From Carettochelys insculpta (lineage: Eukaryota > Chordata > Testudines > Carettochelyidae): a stretch of DNA of 64,000 bases. The notes under the pieces are model-generated. The model was not told the DNA's origin. It saw only the letters and a list, made by a program, of their open reading frames with translations, and searched no databases. Location of the stretch: assembly GCF_033958435.1 (NCBI RefSeq), contig NC_134150.1, positions 39,489,501-39,553,500 on the forward strand, written 5' to 3'. Below, one piece after another: positions 1 to 12,310 of the stretch (position 1 is its first letter; the number at the start of each line of letters is the position of its first letter). The position numbers and the translations under genes were made by a program.

Positions 1-1071
1 ACCACCAGGGGGCCCTGTGGGGCTGGGTGTGGCCAGCCAGGGGCGCTGCCTGATCCCCAGAACTGCTCCAACAGGCCTCCCCTGTCCCCACTCCCCCGCT
101 GCAACCTCTAACCTGCGCGCAGGGCTGGCGATCCTGCCCTGCTCCCCCACAGAGCTACATCGGAGAAGCCCACGGCCCTCGTGATCCTCAGGGCTGGGGC
201 TTACAAGAGGGAGGTCCCGGAGCACAGAGGGAGGCAGGTGGGGATCGGGGGGAGAAGATGAGGGTGACCCCAACCTTTACTACCCACTTGTCACCTGGTC
301 CCCGTGGTTTTCGCTGGCTGGAGCGAGGCCAGAGCTAAGACCGACAGAGAAAGGGGCAGTTCCCCAGTGCACTGGCCCGACCCAGCAGGAAAGAAGCCAC
401 CCCCCCCCCGCCAGGCAAATCCCCCTCCCCAGGAGGCGCCCAGGGCCTCTGCCATCAGCCCCAGGGAGCCCAAGAGCCACGCCCTGGCAACGGACCCAAG
501 CCCGCTCTGCCAGATCTGCTGCCTGCCCATTGTTCTTCAATTATTCAGCCCATAATGGCAGCCTTATTTAAAGTCTAGTCTTGCAGGCTCTGTGGTGCCG
601 GCTGCCAAGCCCCACGCCGCACTGAGAGATTGACACCGGACCACGCTCCCGCTCTCACATAGCCAATTAACTAAGTAAACACATTCCCTGGCATGTTCCC
701 AGGTGCGCAGCCGGAGAGGCAGCGCGTCCCCCTTCCCGCCCCCTCTGCTCCATCCGTGGCACTGCCTCCGGTCGCACTCCCGTCGGTGGGGCAGCCCCTG
801 CGCTCTGGGAGGCTCCGCGTCCCCGCTCTGCCACTGCCGAGCCTGGCACGTGGGGCCCTTGGGATGCCACGGAAGAGGCAGAGTCGCCTGCTTGTTCTGT
901 GATCTGGCCTGACCACCCCTGCAGGGGATCGCCGGAAGCAGCATTCCGGTCGCGGGGCTGGGGCCGAGTCCTGGCAGAGAACGGGCCGGGGAAACCGAGC
1001 CGGTACATGAGTCAATCCCAGCCGAACCCCTCCATCCCCTGCTGCCACAAGCACTCTTCCCCTTGCTGTGC
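1..1071. other. Unique GC-rich sequence, no gene seen
   Basis: This stretch is GC-rich with no recognisable gene. It has a run of ten C at 400-409 and CpG-rich text around 700-960. Open frames occur on both strands and overlap, with low-complexity Pro/Arg/Gly translations, so I read none as coding. A short AT-rich patch at 535-690 is listed separately. Confidence 0.6.
535..690. promoter_or_regulatory. AT-rich island, candidate conserved non-coding element
   Basis: An AT-rich patch in GC-rich surroundings carries ATTATT, CATAATGG, TTATTTAAAG and CCAATTAACTAAG words. These resemble homeodomain and MADS-type binding words. No open frame or repeat family explains it. Regulatory function is inferred from composition only. 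Confidence 0.3.
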
Positions 1072-1544
1072 TGTCATGGAGCGTGGGGTCCCCAGGCCCT
1101 GCCCCCATCTGCAGGCAGAGGGGACTCTCAGCAGGAGAACAGGAGGTTAAGAGGCAACAGGGACGCAGCGTGGAACAGACTTGTCAGCATAGGAACCAGA
1201 AGCTGTCAGTACAATCCAGCTTGGGGAGAGGGGCCCAGAGGGATCCCCGAGCCGGGCCCTGGTCCTCCTTCCTCCTTCTCCAGCCAGCCCAGCCCAGACT
1301 GCCCCACTCACCAGCCCAGTTGCAATTTCAACCAGCCAGGCCCCTCCTCCGCCTCTCTCCTGTTCCCGGTGAAAGAAAGGTGTCACCTGGCTGCCGAGGT
1401 TACAAAGCACAGGGAGGGCCATTGCCTACGTGTGAGCAGTCAACGCACAGCAACTCCACTCTCCGCTATGCACTGACGCTGTGCCCGGGGAAACCGAGGC
1501 ACCCCCTCGGGTTACTGCAGGGCAGCAGGAAACCCACGCAACTG
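1072..1544 (-). mobile_element. Antisense retroviral-type LTR, copy A
   Basis: The segment begins TGTCATGGAG and can be aligned by eye along almost its whole length to 2643-3082. Shared blocks include GGAGAACAGGAGGT, CCAGAAGC, CAATCCAGCTTGGG, CCGAGCCGGGCCCTGGTCCT, CACTCACCAGCCCAGTT and GCCGAGGTTACAAAG. It also matches the reverse complement of the two LTRs at 33.5-34.4 kb in several blocks (CAGCAGGAGAACAG, CAACAGGGAC, GAGGTTAC), which sets the orientation as antisense. The TTTATT block present in the reverse complement of those copies (the AATAAA signal) is missing here. The right end is approximate, because similarity to copy B runs to a shared CAACTG. No internal retroviral gene is visible. 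No clear target-site duplication was found. Confidence 0.65.
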
Positions 1545-2642
1545 AACTGGCGGAATAAAATCCTCGCCCGCAACGTCAGCACACATGTGGACAGGACTTT
1601 AGATCAAAAGAGAGTTTGGTGTAGAGAAAGCAGAACCCCTTTGGCTGCTGGGAATTCCCGACCTCCCCTCCTGCCTCTGCCACCAACTCACGCATTGATC
1701 TCGAGCGACTCCCAGCTCCTCTCTGCTTTGATTTACCCATCTGCACAGCATTATTTACTCCTCTACATGCCAGGGGCCTGGGGACATTAGCTTGGTGACC
1801 GTTTGGGAAGCACAGGGGAACCCAGAGCTCTGTGTTAAAGGCTGAGTATTATCACGACAACATCCTGGGTCTTCCAGAAGAAAAATATATCCACCAGCCT
1901 AACAGGGCTCCCCTGGACACAGCTGCGAAATCTCCCCTTCCAGAGGTGGACTGGCAGGGATCTACTGCCACTGAACAGATCACTGACTAGCTTCACATTT
2001 CGGTTGCCGCAGCATCACCCTGAGGACTGGCCGGCTGCACAATCCCAGTCTGTGCTGGGCCCCAGGATGGAGGAAGAGAGCAGGGAAGGGAAGGGAAGGG
2101 AGGGAACTCCAGGGCACATCAAGCCCTCTGGTTTATGTGCAGGCCTCACAGCCAAGACTGCTTATCTTTCATCAGCCCAAGGGGGGAGAGAGCCTGCCAA
2201 GCCAGCCTGGAGCGAGCCGGCCTCAGCCTGAGAGCGCACAACCCTGGCAGGGAAGGCCTGGCCTCTCAGCCTCAAGCAGTGCCTTGCACAGCCAAGGGTA
2301 GCACTCATCACATGGCTGCAACGCTGCTGCCTCTTGGCGGGGATGGACCCGCTTCTCCCCCAGGCACGCCCACACTCAGAGAGCCGAGACGGGCGGCAGC
2401 TCTGCCATTTCCACACTCACATCGCGTCCTCGCACACGTCGGAGAGCGCCGCCCAGCCCCCGAAAACACTCCCTCCCCTGACACGGCAACAGAGGGGGTG
2501 CTCCAGTGTCCCCCTCCCAGCCCCCAGTGCCGCTAGGGCTTCGCTCCCATGGCCGCTCATCTCCCAAGGCCTGGGCTGCAGGGGGCGGCGGGTCCCAGCT
2601 CAGCGATGGAGGGGGGGAAGTCAGCCGACCTAGTTACTCCGG
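1545..2642. other. Spacer between the two antisense LTR copies
   Basis: About 1.1 kb separates two LTR copies in the same orientation. It holds a (GGGAA)n run at 2083-2105 and some SINE-like text near 1690-1765. I see no gag, pol or env remnant, so I cannot say whether this was ever the internal part of one element or simply host DNA between two solo LTRs. Confidence 0.4.
2083..2105. repeat. (GGGAA)n microsatellite
   Basis: Four or more consecutive GGGAA units are visible in a purine-rich strand. It is short and imperfect at its edges. Confidence 0.7.
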
Positions 2643-3082
2643 TGTCATGGAGCCAGGGGGGTCACCCCACTCCCAGTTGGATGTGACCGATTCCGCAGGG
2701 AGAACAGGAGGTGACGGGCGACATGGACACAGCGTGGAACGGACTTGTCCGCGCAGGAACCAGAAGCCATCAGAACAATCCAGCTTGGGAAGAGGGGCCC
2801 AGAGGGGTCCCCGAGCCGGGCCCTGGTCCTGTGACCTCCCTCCCCAGCCAGCCCAGACCGCCCCACTCACCAGCCCAGTTCCAATTCCAACCAGCCAGGC
2901 CCCTCCTCTCGCCTCTCTCCTGTGTCCCGGGGAAGAAATGGGTCACCTGGTTGCCGAGGTTACAAAGAGGGTGTGGTCATCACACGGCAACTCCCCTCCT
3001 CCCTACACGCTGATGCTGCGCCTAGGGAAACTGAGGCCCCCACGTGAGGCTACTACACGACAGTAGGAAACACAGGCAACTG
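2643..3082 (-). mobile_element. Antisense retroviral-type LTR, copy B
   Basis: It begins TGTCATGGAG like copy A and stays alignable to it until a shared CAACTG around 3082. Differences are scattered substitutions and small indels, so neither copy is recent. As in copy A, the region matching the polyadenylation signal of the sense LTRs at 33.5-34.4 kb has decayed. The two antisense copies could be the two LTRs of one element with a lost interior, a local duplication, or two solo LTRs. I saw no 4-6 bp target-site duplication that would decide it. Confidence 0.65.
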
Positions 3083-5493
3083 CACCATTTGTCACATCTG
3101 TGATTGCTGCCACGGAGACTTTCTGGACAGCAGTGTAACCAGCTAAACTCTCCCACGTGGCCCAGGCCGGGCCAGGCGCAGCGACCGCTCCCAGCCCAGG
3201 AGGCCAGCACCGCTCTCATCCACACCTCGGCTATCAACGGGGCAGCACCAAGAGCAGAATCCCAAGGCAGGGCGAGCGCTGGGCAGGATCGCTTCGTCCC
3301 GCCTCCTCTTGCATTTTAATCCAAGAGCCACACGCCGGGACTGAGAGCAGCAGCAATGAATTGTCGCCCTTCGCTCCCATGAGCCCACTGCTTCCATATG
3401 GCAATGCCCGCGCAGTGCAAATCCTTCCCCGCCCCGCGTGCCCTCTTCCTGCTTCCCTGTCCAACACCCACCCTCGAGCGGTGCACAACGCTGCTCAGGT
3501 AACGCTGCTCAGGTGGCAAAGCTGGGCACTCAGAAATCAGGACCTGCCCACAGCCGGGCTGCTGGGGCAAGGTTAACTCAGCCCCCTGAGGCGCCTGCAT
3601 TATAGCACCACCTTTCACGTCACCACAACACACTACTTTTGCCACGCGCGGATCTGGTGCCCGGCCCCAGCCCAGCCTGGAGGCAGAAGTCAAAGCGGGT
3701 AGGAGAGGCACTCACATAGGGTTACAGTTCTGCTTAACTTATACCGACCATGCTCAGTAACAGCGGTGAAGCCGGCTGCCCTGCCTCTGCCCTCCCTCTA
3801 CCCATAGGCCCAGGCAACTTCACCCCAGACGCTCTGCTCCGGAGCGTGCTCGGTCTCCCGGCACTAGGTGGTCAGATCATGCTCAGTGTGGACAGACTCT
3901 GGAGTCTTTAGCTGCTGAAAGCCAACCAGCCTCTATCGTGTCTGTGCAAATAGCGATTTCTCAAAGGCTCATCTCTCGGCCACCTGCGGATGGATTTTCA
4001 GGGGGCACATCCGTAACATGCAACCCCTCACCCCATATCCAGCCCTGCTCCATACCACGGGGGCACGAGCGACGTGCAAGGAAAAAGTTGCCAAAATTTT
4101 GACAACATTGCAAACAAGACAACGTACTTTTCTCTCGCCTCGCTCTTGGAGGGAGCCGAACAGCCCTGGCTGAGCCTTCTCAAAAGAACACCAATAATTG
4201 AGCCTGAGACAGGCACGCTGCATGGGACATTCAGGCCAACCCCGGAGAGTTTGGCCACGTTACAAGCAACAGGAAAGGGCTCTTAGGACCACCCCAACAG
4301 GCAGCATTACCAGCCCTCGTATGGGTTGGAGCAAATGAGTGCAGCCTGCAATCGAATGCCAACGCTGGCTTGGAATCGACATCACCCTGCACCCACGGCA
4401 AGGGTTAATTAGAGCTCTTTGGATGGGTGGGATCCCGCACACAACCCTTCCCTGCAAGGGAACCGCACCTGATGAGATGCAGATTTAATAAAATAGTCAC
4501 GTGCCGTTGGTTTATCACCTAGTAAAACTCCCTGGAATATCAGTGGCTAGAGAGAACCCATTAAAGGCTCGAGGGCACCATAAATTTGAAAGCACTTTAC
4601 ACCTGTCCCTGTTTATATGAGACCTCTTCCCCAGGGCCGAGGGCGATGAGAGACCTGTTCTGACTGGAGGGCTGGGCTGAGTGCAGGGAATTCCCAAAGC
4701 AGCAAGGCTGAGTGGGAAATCTGTGGGGAGAGGGCAGGAGGAGGTGGCTTCAGTATATGACCGAGGCTTATGCAGGCTGGCTTCCCCAGCTGATCGTCTG
4801 CCAGCTCATCCTCCCAAAATGACAGGTTACAAACAAGGGGAGGGGAGACTTTGTGAGGGTTTCACTGAACCTGAGGAAATTCGCAAGCTTCTCCTGATTA
4901 CAAACTGACTTGGTTTTTGAAGAAACCTGTTCTGCCAGCTCAGCGCAGCGAGCACTATGCCTTGGGGAGACACATGCCAACCCCACAACTGCTCAGGGCC
5001 ACCTTGATGGAATACAGCCAGGAGTTCCCTGCTGGTGTGTCTGACTGGTTTTCTCGCTGGACTTCCCCACCTCTGCTCTGTTCAGACGTCTCTAAATCAC
5101 GTTTGAGTCGGACTTCCGACCCGCACGTCCAAGAGAGCAGTTGCCCCCTCCTGCGGCGTCCCAACTGTCCGTCCTGGTGTCGGACAGCGAAGCAAGGCCA
5201 GACAGGAGCCAGGCAGGGGTTCTGAGGCACACAGGCTCCATACTGCTCTCTGCACGTTCCAGCCCTGGGATACCCCTGGGAGACAGCATCTGGGAGTTTC
5301 TAGGGGATGGAAAGCAGCAGCAAGGATGTTCTGCAGCCCAGGCCCTCCCTGCTGTTTTCATCAGGAAGTCACTCAACAGCTCCCTGCGCAATAAACCCGC
5401 TCTCCCCGCTTCCCCACTGACCAAATCCAGCTCACTTGACAGCAGCTGCTCCAGACCTTGGAGCGCCTCTTAAAAAACCGGCAAGCCTTACAC
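3083..5493. other. Unique sequence, no gene seen
   Basis: Mixed GC-rich and moderately AT-rich DNA. A 15-base unit (ACGCTGCTCAGGT) is duplicated in tandem near 3488-3516. AT-rich patches occur around 4085-4130 and 4480-4610. No convincing exon, RNA gene or known repeat was recognised. Confidence 0.5.
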
Positions 5494-5660
5494 CAGTGGT
5501 TCCCAGCCCCAGGTCTGCAAACCCCTTGGGGCCACATGGGCATCACAGGGGGTCCACGAAAAAAATAAAAGATAAACAAAACTGGTCCTAGAAGATAAGT
5601 TTTAAATACATTGCAAAGTTACAGTCGATTATTGTTTTTAGAGGAACGGGGGGGCTGAGC
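5494..5660 (+). mobile_element. hAT-like DNA transposon fragment
   Basis: The left edge CAGTGGTTCCCAGCCCCAGG resembles the CAGTGGTTCTCAACC terminal inverted repeats of Charlie-type hAT elements as I know them. The following text, up to the AT-rich part with an oligo-A stretch, fits a 5' fragment. No matching right terminus was found, so the right boundary is a guess. Confidence 0.45.
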
Positions 5661-8224
5661 TGTTACGACACCAGCGAGGTGCAAACGAACAGCAGCATTC
5701 CCAGGGAGCAGAGGGTCTGGAAAAACGGGCTGTATCTGGAAATTCTTTCGCACTTACTCGCTACCCCGGGGAAACTCGGGGAGGCAGCGCCGGCTGAGTG
5801 TGCCAAAGCTGACTCAAGATTAAGCAATACCCCAGTCTCCTTCGCCATGCCCCCAGCTCGGCTGCATCACTCAAAGGGGGAGGGCAGGGAGCAGAGGGAG
5901 GCTGGGAGCTGACACGGATTCCATTTATTAGGGTCCGTCCCCGCAATCACCTAAAAGGGAGGAGGGTCAGGAGTGCCAGGCACAAAGAGGTCAATTAATT
6001 CAGCTGGAAATGTTATTGCAAGTCAGAATTTATTGTCCCTGGGCCACATTAGCCCTGGCACAGCGGACAGGAGGTTGCCCCCCTACGGAACAAGCAGATA
6101 AATTAAAGACATCTGGAGAGCAGAATGAAGGGAGAGATTATTAATGCTGAAATTTCAAAGCCAAGGTCCAAGCCACGAATCCATCAGTGCCACTCGTTAC
6201 AGCCAATAAATCAGGGGAGAGGCGGATTGAAGGGTGGTGCATTAAAAGCAACAGTCATTTCTGAGCTGGCACGTGAGCTCTAAGGCATCCTCCCCTGCCG
6301 GGTGTTTAACCCGCTGTGCTTGCAAGCCCCACAGAGCGGAGCAAGCTGGTGGGTGAGCGTTATTCTCCAAAACTGCTCGCAACACCTCCTGCTAATCCAG
6401 CCCTGACCCCAGCCCAGCTCCCTCTGGCCCTGCAGTCCAGGCCAGTGACCCCCCGGATAGGCAAGATTTCCTCCCTCCCCTGCACCCCATGCTCTGCCAT
6501 CCTCCCAGGAAACCCTCACTGCTAGGCCAGCCCACAGCTCCCTTCTGCCAATCTCCCAATCCCTGCCGCAGCCCCATTATTCAAGCCTAGCCCCTGCCCA
6601 CCCAGCCCGACCCACACAGCCCCTGCTACCACACCAAAGCCAGGCCTGGCCACTCGGAGTGGGCATGCTGTGACTGCAGCCACCAGCCCCGAGCTACAGG
6701 GGCTCACGCCCCACCCAACCCCAGGGAGTGGGAGGCTTAGTAGTGTTTGAGGCCAGGCCAGCGGAGACGAAAGGGGGCTAGTGCCTAGAGCAGGTGCCAC
6801 ATGGTTTAATTCAGATGACCCAGTGCCCAGGAAAGGGGGAGAACATGCAGGGCCCTCCACGCTCTGGCCACCGTCCCTACCACAGCCAGACGCTCACGAA
6901 CCACAGCCCTGCGTGGGCTAGCAAAGCCCGTTCCAATCCACACGGCCTGACTTCTCTGCAGAGGTGCCCGGCCCTGCAGTGGGCCAGAGCCACCTTGCAG
7001 GCTGTACAGCCAGGCATGCCCCTGCAGCTGGGGAGGGACTTGCCAGAGGCTGTGCCGCATGCCAGTGGCAGGACTAGGAATGGGCACCGGGGCTTCTGGC
7101 TCCCAGGCTACGCCCTCTTTGGCCGGCACCGCTGCAGCCCGGGGGGTTTATTGACAGGGGCCAGGGTCGGGCTGGGCCGCCTCGGTACCAGCGTGACATT
7201 GCTTCTGCAGACGCTGCCCATGGAAGCCCCCCTCCTGCGCACCCCTGGAACCCGGCTGTGCCCCGCGGCAGGGGCCCCTCCCTAGTGACGTACCCCCAGC
7301 CTTCCAGCCGCCGCCTGCTTTCCCGTCAGGGCCGAGGGCAGCCCCTGTTCTGCTCAGACTCCCCAGGGGCCGGACGGCTGCGCCCTTTGGCCCTCCCCTC
7401 CCACTTCCAACCTCCTCGGCTCATTACCGGCCGGGGATCAAGTTGGCTGAGGGAGACTCATAAACGTGCCCCGGACATCCCTAACGATCAGCCTGGACGC
7501 AGCCCAGCTGGGCCCTGACCTCTGCTCCCGGCCGCCATGACAACGCCGGGGCTCGGCAGCTGCGCCCAAGGATTAGTTGGCTTGTCTGGGATTTGGGGGC
7601 GGGCTGGGCCTTTATCTGGCGACACAGAGGGAGCCGGGCGGTGGTGGGGGGCAGCCACGGGCCAGGCCTCGAGTACCCCCCGCCAGTGCCGCCCCACGGC
7701 TCCGCCCTGCCCTGCCTGCACAGGCATCCTCAGTATCAGGAGACGACCCCATCGCTTCCCAGAGCACCCCCCAGCCTGCTGCACTGACCCAAGTAGCTTC
7801 CCTCTCCGCCCCCCAGGCTTGCAAGCACAGCTTCCCATGGGGCAGGGTGCTCCGCCACAGCCGTTCCTTCCCAGCCAAGTGGGTGCTGCCAGGTGGGGTA
7901 CCCACCCCTCAAGCCGCTCCAGCTCCGGCATCCCGTGGCCACAGGCAACAGCTTTCAATCTCCCCAGGGGATCTCTCCTCCTCTGCCCGCTGCCTCGCAG
8001 GAACCCGACAGGCCACGCGGCGTCTGGGCTCCTCCAGCCCGGGAGTTACAACCAGGCCTTGCTCGCGCTCCCAGCCGGGGCAGTGGGCCGCTCAGCCCTC
8101 ATCCCCACTGGGCACCGCGTGGCCTGGGCACAGCCTGGCAGAGCGCAACTACCAGAGCTGCCGAGAACGCCTGGCCGCAGCCAAAGGCAGCGGGTGCTCA
8201 GGACGCTCAGCAGTCTGGGAGTAG
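5660..8224. other. Unique sequence with one AT-rich island, no gene seen
   Basis: Apart from the island at 5985-6260, this is GC-rich DNA with overlapping open frames on both strands. The longest translations are low-complexity and lack domains. No RNA gene or repeat family was recognised. Confidence 0.5.
5985..6260. promoter_or_regulatory. AT-rich island, candidate conserved non-coding element
   Basis: About 275 bases contain TCAATTAATTCAG, GTTATTGCAAG, GAATTTATTGTCCC, GAGATTATTAATGC and AGCCAATAAATC. The density of TAAT/ATTA words is high for this GC-rich neighbourhood. It matches no repeat I know. It is a typical look for a deeply conserved enhancer, but conservation could not be tested here. 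Confidence 0.4.
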
Positions 8225-8345
8225 GGCCCCTCCGCTCGCTCCGTGCCTCGGTTTCACCGCTGTGAAAAGGGTTAGATCCAGCTACCTCACGGGGAGCGGC
8301 ATGCCGCCACCTGACGGGTGTGTGAACTGAGCTGGATGGGCCAGG
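8225..8345 (+). repeat. MIR-like SINE fragment
   Basis: GTGCCTCGGTTTCACC followed by a TGTGAAAAGGG stretch and CTACCTCACGGGG follows the order of the 3' half of MIR-type SINEs (CTCAGTTTCC, TGTAAAATGGG, TACCTCA). It is short and diverged. Confidence 0.4.
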
Positions 8346-11300
8346 GAGAGGGCTCCTGGAAGGGGCTGGAGACATGCAGAGAATCGCTGTTCTAATGCGT
8401 CCTGACAGACAGGCAGCCAGCCCGCCCACTGGTGTGTATCTCCGTACGAGTGGGCGGGGCGCCCCCGAGTCTGGCTTTCTGGGAGCGCTGCATTTGCTCA
8501 TCATTCTCAGCCCAAGCAGCTCAGCAGTGTGGTGAGCGGCAAGTCCTCAGCCTCTACATGACACTTGAAGGGCTGGATGTTGGGGGAGGCAGTAGCAGGT
8601 CACATGCTGCACCAAGGCTCAGCTACCTGCAGCAGGGCTGGGGGTGGAGGAGAGGAGGGAAGGAGCTGGTGCCAGCTGCCTCTGAGGCAAAGTGAGTGGG
8701 ACCACTCCAGTATCTCCCTCCGACCTCCACCAGCCAGTGGCCCTCGGGCCAGGCAGAGGCAAAGCACCAGACACATTTACAGCCCAGACTGGGAAATCCC
8801 CAAGCAGAGGGCGAGACCCCGGGAAGTAGCTTGTGCCCAACATGGAGCGAATCTGCTCCTCTCCAGAGGCACTTAATCGGGGGCAGAACAGGGAATGGAA
8901 CCTGCGCGAGAGCATGAGCCACTCTTAAACTCAGCTCTTCTCTTTTCTCCGCCTGCTTCTGCAAACCGCCCCAGAGGCAGGGCTGGGAGCTGAGTGGCCG
9001 GCTCCTAGGGGCTGGTGCCTGGAGCCAGAAGAACCCACAGCAGCACCTTGTGCTCCCATGAAGATCCCCCTTTTCCAGGCAGCCCCCCGCTGATTTTAAA
9101 GCAAGGGAGCTGGGGGGGGGGGGGGGGCATGGACAGAAATGGATGCACCACGCCCCTGAGAAGATCCAACCCCCCTGCTGGTCAGTGGTCAGACAAGCTG
9201 AGCAGCCCGGGCCGGTCCATGGCTAGCGCAGGGTTTTCTGGGCATGCAGGATTCGAGGCTGGCTAGACAATCATCGTGGCCGGGGGAGTTTCAGCAGTGG
9301 TGAAACGCAAAGCCCCACTCTCTGAGAGCACTCCACGGCGGGCGCTCTCCTCTGGGGCGGAGGAACAGCAGCATTGCAAGGGCCGAGAGCCCAAGCCAAG
9401 GGGAACGAGCATAAAGCCGACAAAGGACGTGCCAGGGAGACAGGGGACAAACCTGGCACAGCTGCCTGGGCCCCCCTCAACAGAGGGCCAGACATGCTCA
9501 TAATGACCAGTGCTAGATCCCCCACCCGCCCTTAGACACAGCTCCCCAGCCACCTCCGCTCCCTGGTGCGCCGCTGCCGGGGGACTGCAGTGTCCCCTTG
9601 CCTGGTGACTGTCACTTCTGTGCCCCTAAGGTCCAGGCCACCCAAGCTCAGGGGAGGCTCCCAAAGCCCAGCAGGTAGGGAGCCTGCCTGGGCAGGATGA
9701 GACCTGAGCGGTGTCCAGGCAGGACGTCAGCTGCAGACCCCGTGGGACACACAGCGAGCCGCTCGCTCAGGAACGTGCAACATGGATAGCGCGCTGCCAC
9801 GCCCCATGCCAGGAGCCGCACACGTAGCCCGCCCGCCAAGCCAGCTCCCTACTTCCCCTTCTGCCAGCTGGCCCCCAGAACGCTTCCACAGCCGCTCGGG
9901 GAGCGGCCCGGCGCCAGAGGCTGCGCTCGGCTGGCCGTGCCCTCTGCCCACGCAGCGCCAGCAGCCACGAGGAGCCAGCTCTGCTCGCCACAGCTGCCAC
10001 GTGGCCCCCGCAGGGTTTCTGCTCGCGGGGAGCAGTGCAGCTGATTCCTTCCCAGGGGACTGCCCCTGATGCTTGCTCGCTGCTCCCCTCCAGCCCGACC
10101 GAGACGCACCTGCAGGAACAGACGCGGCCGGTGGCCAGGCTGACCCCTCCGCTTCTCTGGCACTGCTGGACCCAGGCTGGGGCAGCGTGGCGATGGCCTG
10201 AGTTCCGGGGGTCCAGCTGCTCCCCCATTTCCACAGGGCTGGGTTGACCCCTTCTGAGCCGATCAACTTGCCAGCCCATCCCTGCCCCCCCGGCACTACC
10301 ACTGTGAGCTAACAGCAACAGAGCTGCACGGGGAGCAGATTTGACAGGCCCCGGCAGCCAGGAGGGCTGGGAGCCCCGATTCCCTGCCGCAGGCTGCATG
10401 GCACTGCCATGGACTTCCTGGCCGTTCTCAGCCACCGCACTGGGTGCAACGGGGCTCTGCAGACAGACAAGCGCATCTGGCATGACCCCTCCCACGCCAG
10501 GCAGAGACACGGGGGCAAGAGGCCCTAGAACAGCTCTGGTCCCAGCCCCAAGTCTGGCTTCACCCCACACGTGCCAGCAAGGCTCAGCCCCCTCGCAGGG
10601 CAGTGGGACAGCTGCACGCGGCACTGCCTGATGCCAGGAGGACCCCGGCCGGCTGCTGACCCCACACGGGGAAGTGCGGAATCGACAGCTCACCCCCTGA
10701 TCCTGTGAGGAGGCCAAGCACGAGAGGAGCTGGGCAGCCAGCCTAGCCCCCAGGCGTAATGGAGTGCAGAGCCCTTGGCGAGTGGAGAGAGCTTTCAGGG
10801 GCTGGCCAGGAGCAGGTGTGCCCTCACGCGAAGGCTGGCCCAGCCCTGCCGGGTTCCATGCGTCCTGCTGCAGCCTGGCCTGTACCCCAGGTATTCCTCC
10901 AGCCAGGCTGGAGCGCCCCAATGCACGCAGGGCTCCGCAAGGGGCCAGGCCGCCGGTGTGACTCCCTCCTCTCATCCAACCGAGCGGCTGAGGCGCGAAC
11001 AAACGGCTCCCAATGCCAACAGCCAGCAAGCCAAAGGCGAGGCCTCCCCCTGCACACAGCTCCAAGGAAAAACAGCGGCTCCTTCCTCCAAGGGGGCTGC
11101 TCAGAAACGGCTCGTGCTTGTGTTATCAACCAGCTGCACGGGGAAACCAGCGGCCAGGAGAGCTGGGCACAGGGTCAGCTGAGAGAGGGCGGCGGGGGCA
11201 GAAGAGATGCCAGCTCTCTCAAGCACCATCTCTCAGGCTTGCCACGGGGCAGGGGCAGGGGCGTACGCGCGGCTGGCTGCAGCGGGGGCGAGAGAGGGAA

Positions 11301-12179
11301 GCCACATCTCCCAGGGTTCAAGACCCAGCGGGTAGCTCGACAGACTCCCGTGGGCTCTGCTTTCCTGGAGCATGTGGACATGGGTGTGAGGTCACACAGG
11401 AGGTGCTGAGCCGGAGACCCTCCACATGCCACGTGAACCTAACAGAGGCAACCAAAGTGGCTGCCAGGGGCTGGGTTACAGGCACTGTGCAGTGGCCCCT
11501 CTCCGGCTCATGGGGGGCAGGAGACCAAACTTGCCACTCCCCGATGCTCCTGACTGGGCTGGCGTCTGCACTGGCTTGGCTTTCGCCAGGCCCCACTGGG
11601 GCAGCTTGGTACATGCTCTGAGCCACTGGCTGCCAGGATGCAGGGAGGGGGCTGCAGCCAAGGTGGGCAGTCAGAGGTGGGGCTGGGGCTGGCATCTCTT
11701 CTGCGCCTGCCGCCCTCTCTGAGCCATGGGCCAGCACAGCTCAGAAACTCAGTCCCCCAGAAATCGGGGAGGGGGCAGCAGGGACCCCACCTCGGCTTGT
11801 ACCGTGCTGGGCCAGCTTGCCAGGACCTGCAAGCAAGAGCCCCAACAGCCTTGAAACAAGAAGTTATTTCATTGCCCGTGGCTACCAGCAGCTCCCCCAT
11901 CCAGCTCCTGTGTGGGGGAGGGGGACAGGCACTGCCATTCAGGGCTCTAGTAACTCCAAGATAACCTCCTTGGCCTGCAAGCACCTGCCTGCTGAGCCAC
12001 CTTGCCTCTGAGTGGCCCTGGGGCCACTGAGCTCCTGCCCCGATGTCCGAGGGGCGATGTGGGGCGTGCCCTCAGCCCGCGAGGCGGTGCGGTGCGGTGC
12101 CAGGTGAGACCCTGCCTTCCTCAAGGTTTGCCGCCCAGGGAGGGAGCAAGACCATCCAGTCGTTCGAGCAGGAGGGGAG
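8346..12179. other. Unique GC-rich sequence, no gene seen
   Basis: Nearly 4 kb of GC-rich DNA with a G16 run at 9112-9127. The long antisense open frame at 9767-11065 (432 codons) overlaps open frames in other frames and on the plus strand. Its translation has no domain, repeat or signal and mixes Gly/Ala/Ser/Arg/Trp as expected for GC-rich non-coding DNA. I do not call it a gene. Confidence 0.5.
9112..9127. repeat. Poly-G run (G16)
   Basis: Sixteen consecutive G on the plus strand. Length in the assembly may be unreliable. Confidence 0.85.
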
Positions 12180-12189
12180 CTCGCAGGGC

Positions 12190-12310
12190 TGCCTCGCAGC
12201 CCATTTTAAGCAGCCTAATCTGGCAGCTGTCGGATTTGGGATTTATTTAAGCGCTTTTCGCCTGCCGGACTTCAATCATCGCATTTCTGTGACCTCCACC
12301 CCAGCGCCTG
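12190..12310. promoter_or_regulatory. AT-rich island, candidate conserved non-coding element
   Basis: The words CATTTTAAGCAGCCTAATC, GGGATTTATTTAAGCG and CAATCATCGCATTTC lie together in otherwise GC-rich DNA. No repeat or frame explains them. Function is inferred from composition only. Confidence 0.35.

Noticed and set aside
7537..8265. 242-codon plus-strand open frame
   Set aside because: Two further frames of about 150-215 codons cover the same bases. Composition explains all of them.
9767..11065. 432-codon open frame on the minus strand
   Set aside because: It overlaps other long frames on both strands. The translation has no domain, signal or conserved pattern and reflects GC-rich DNA with few stop codons.
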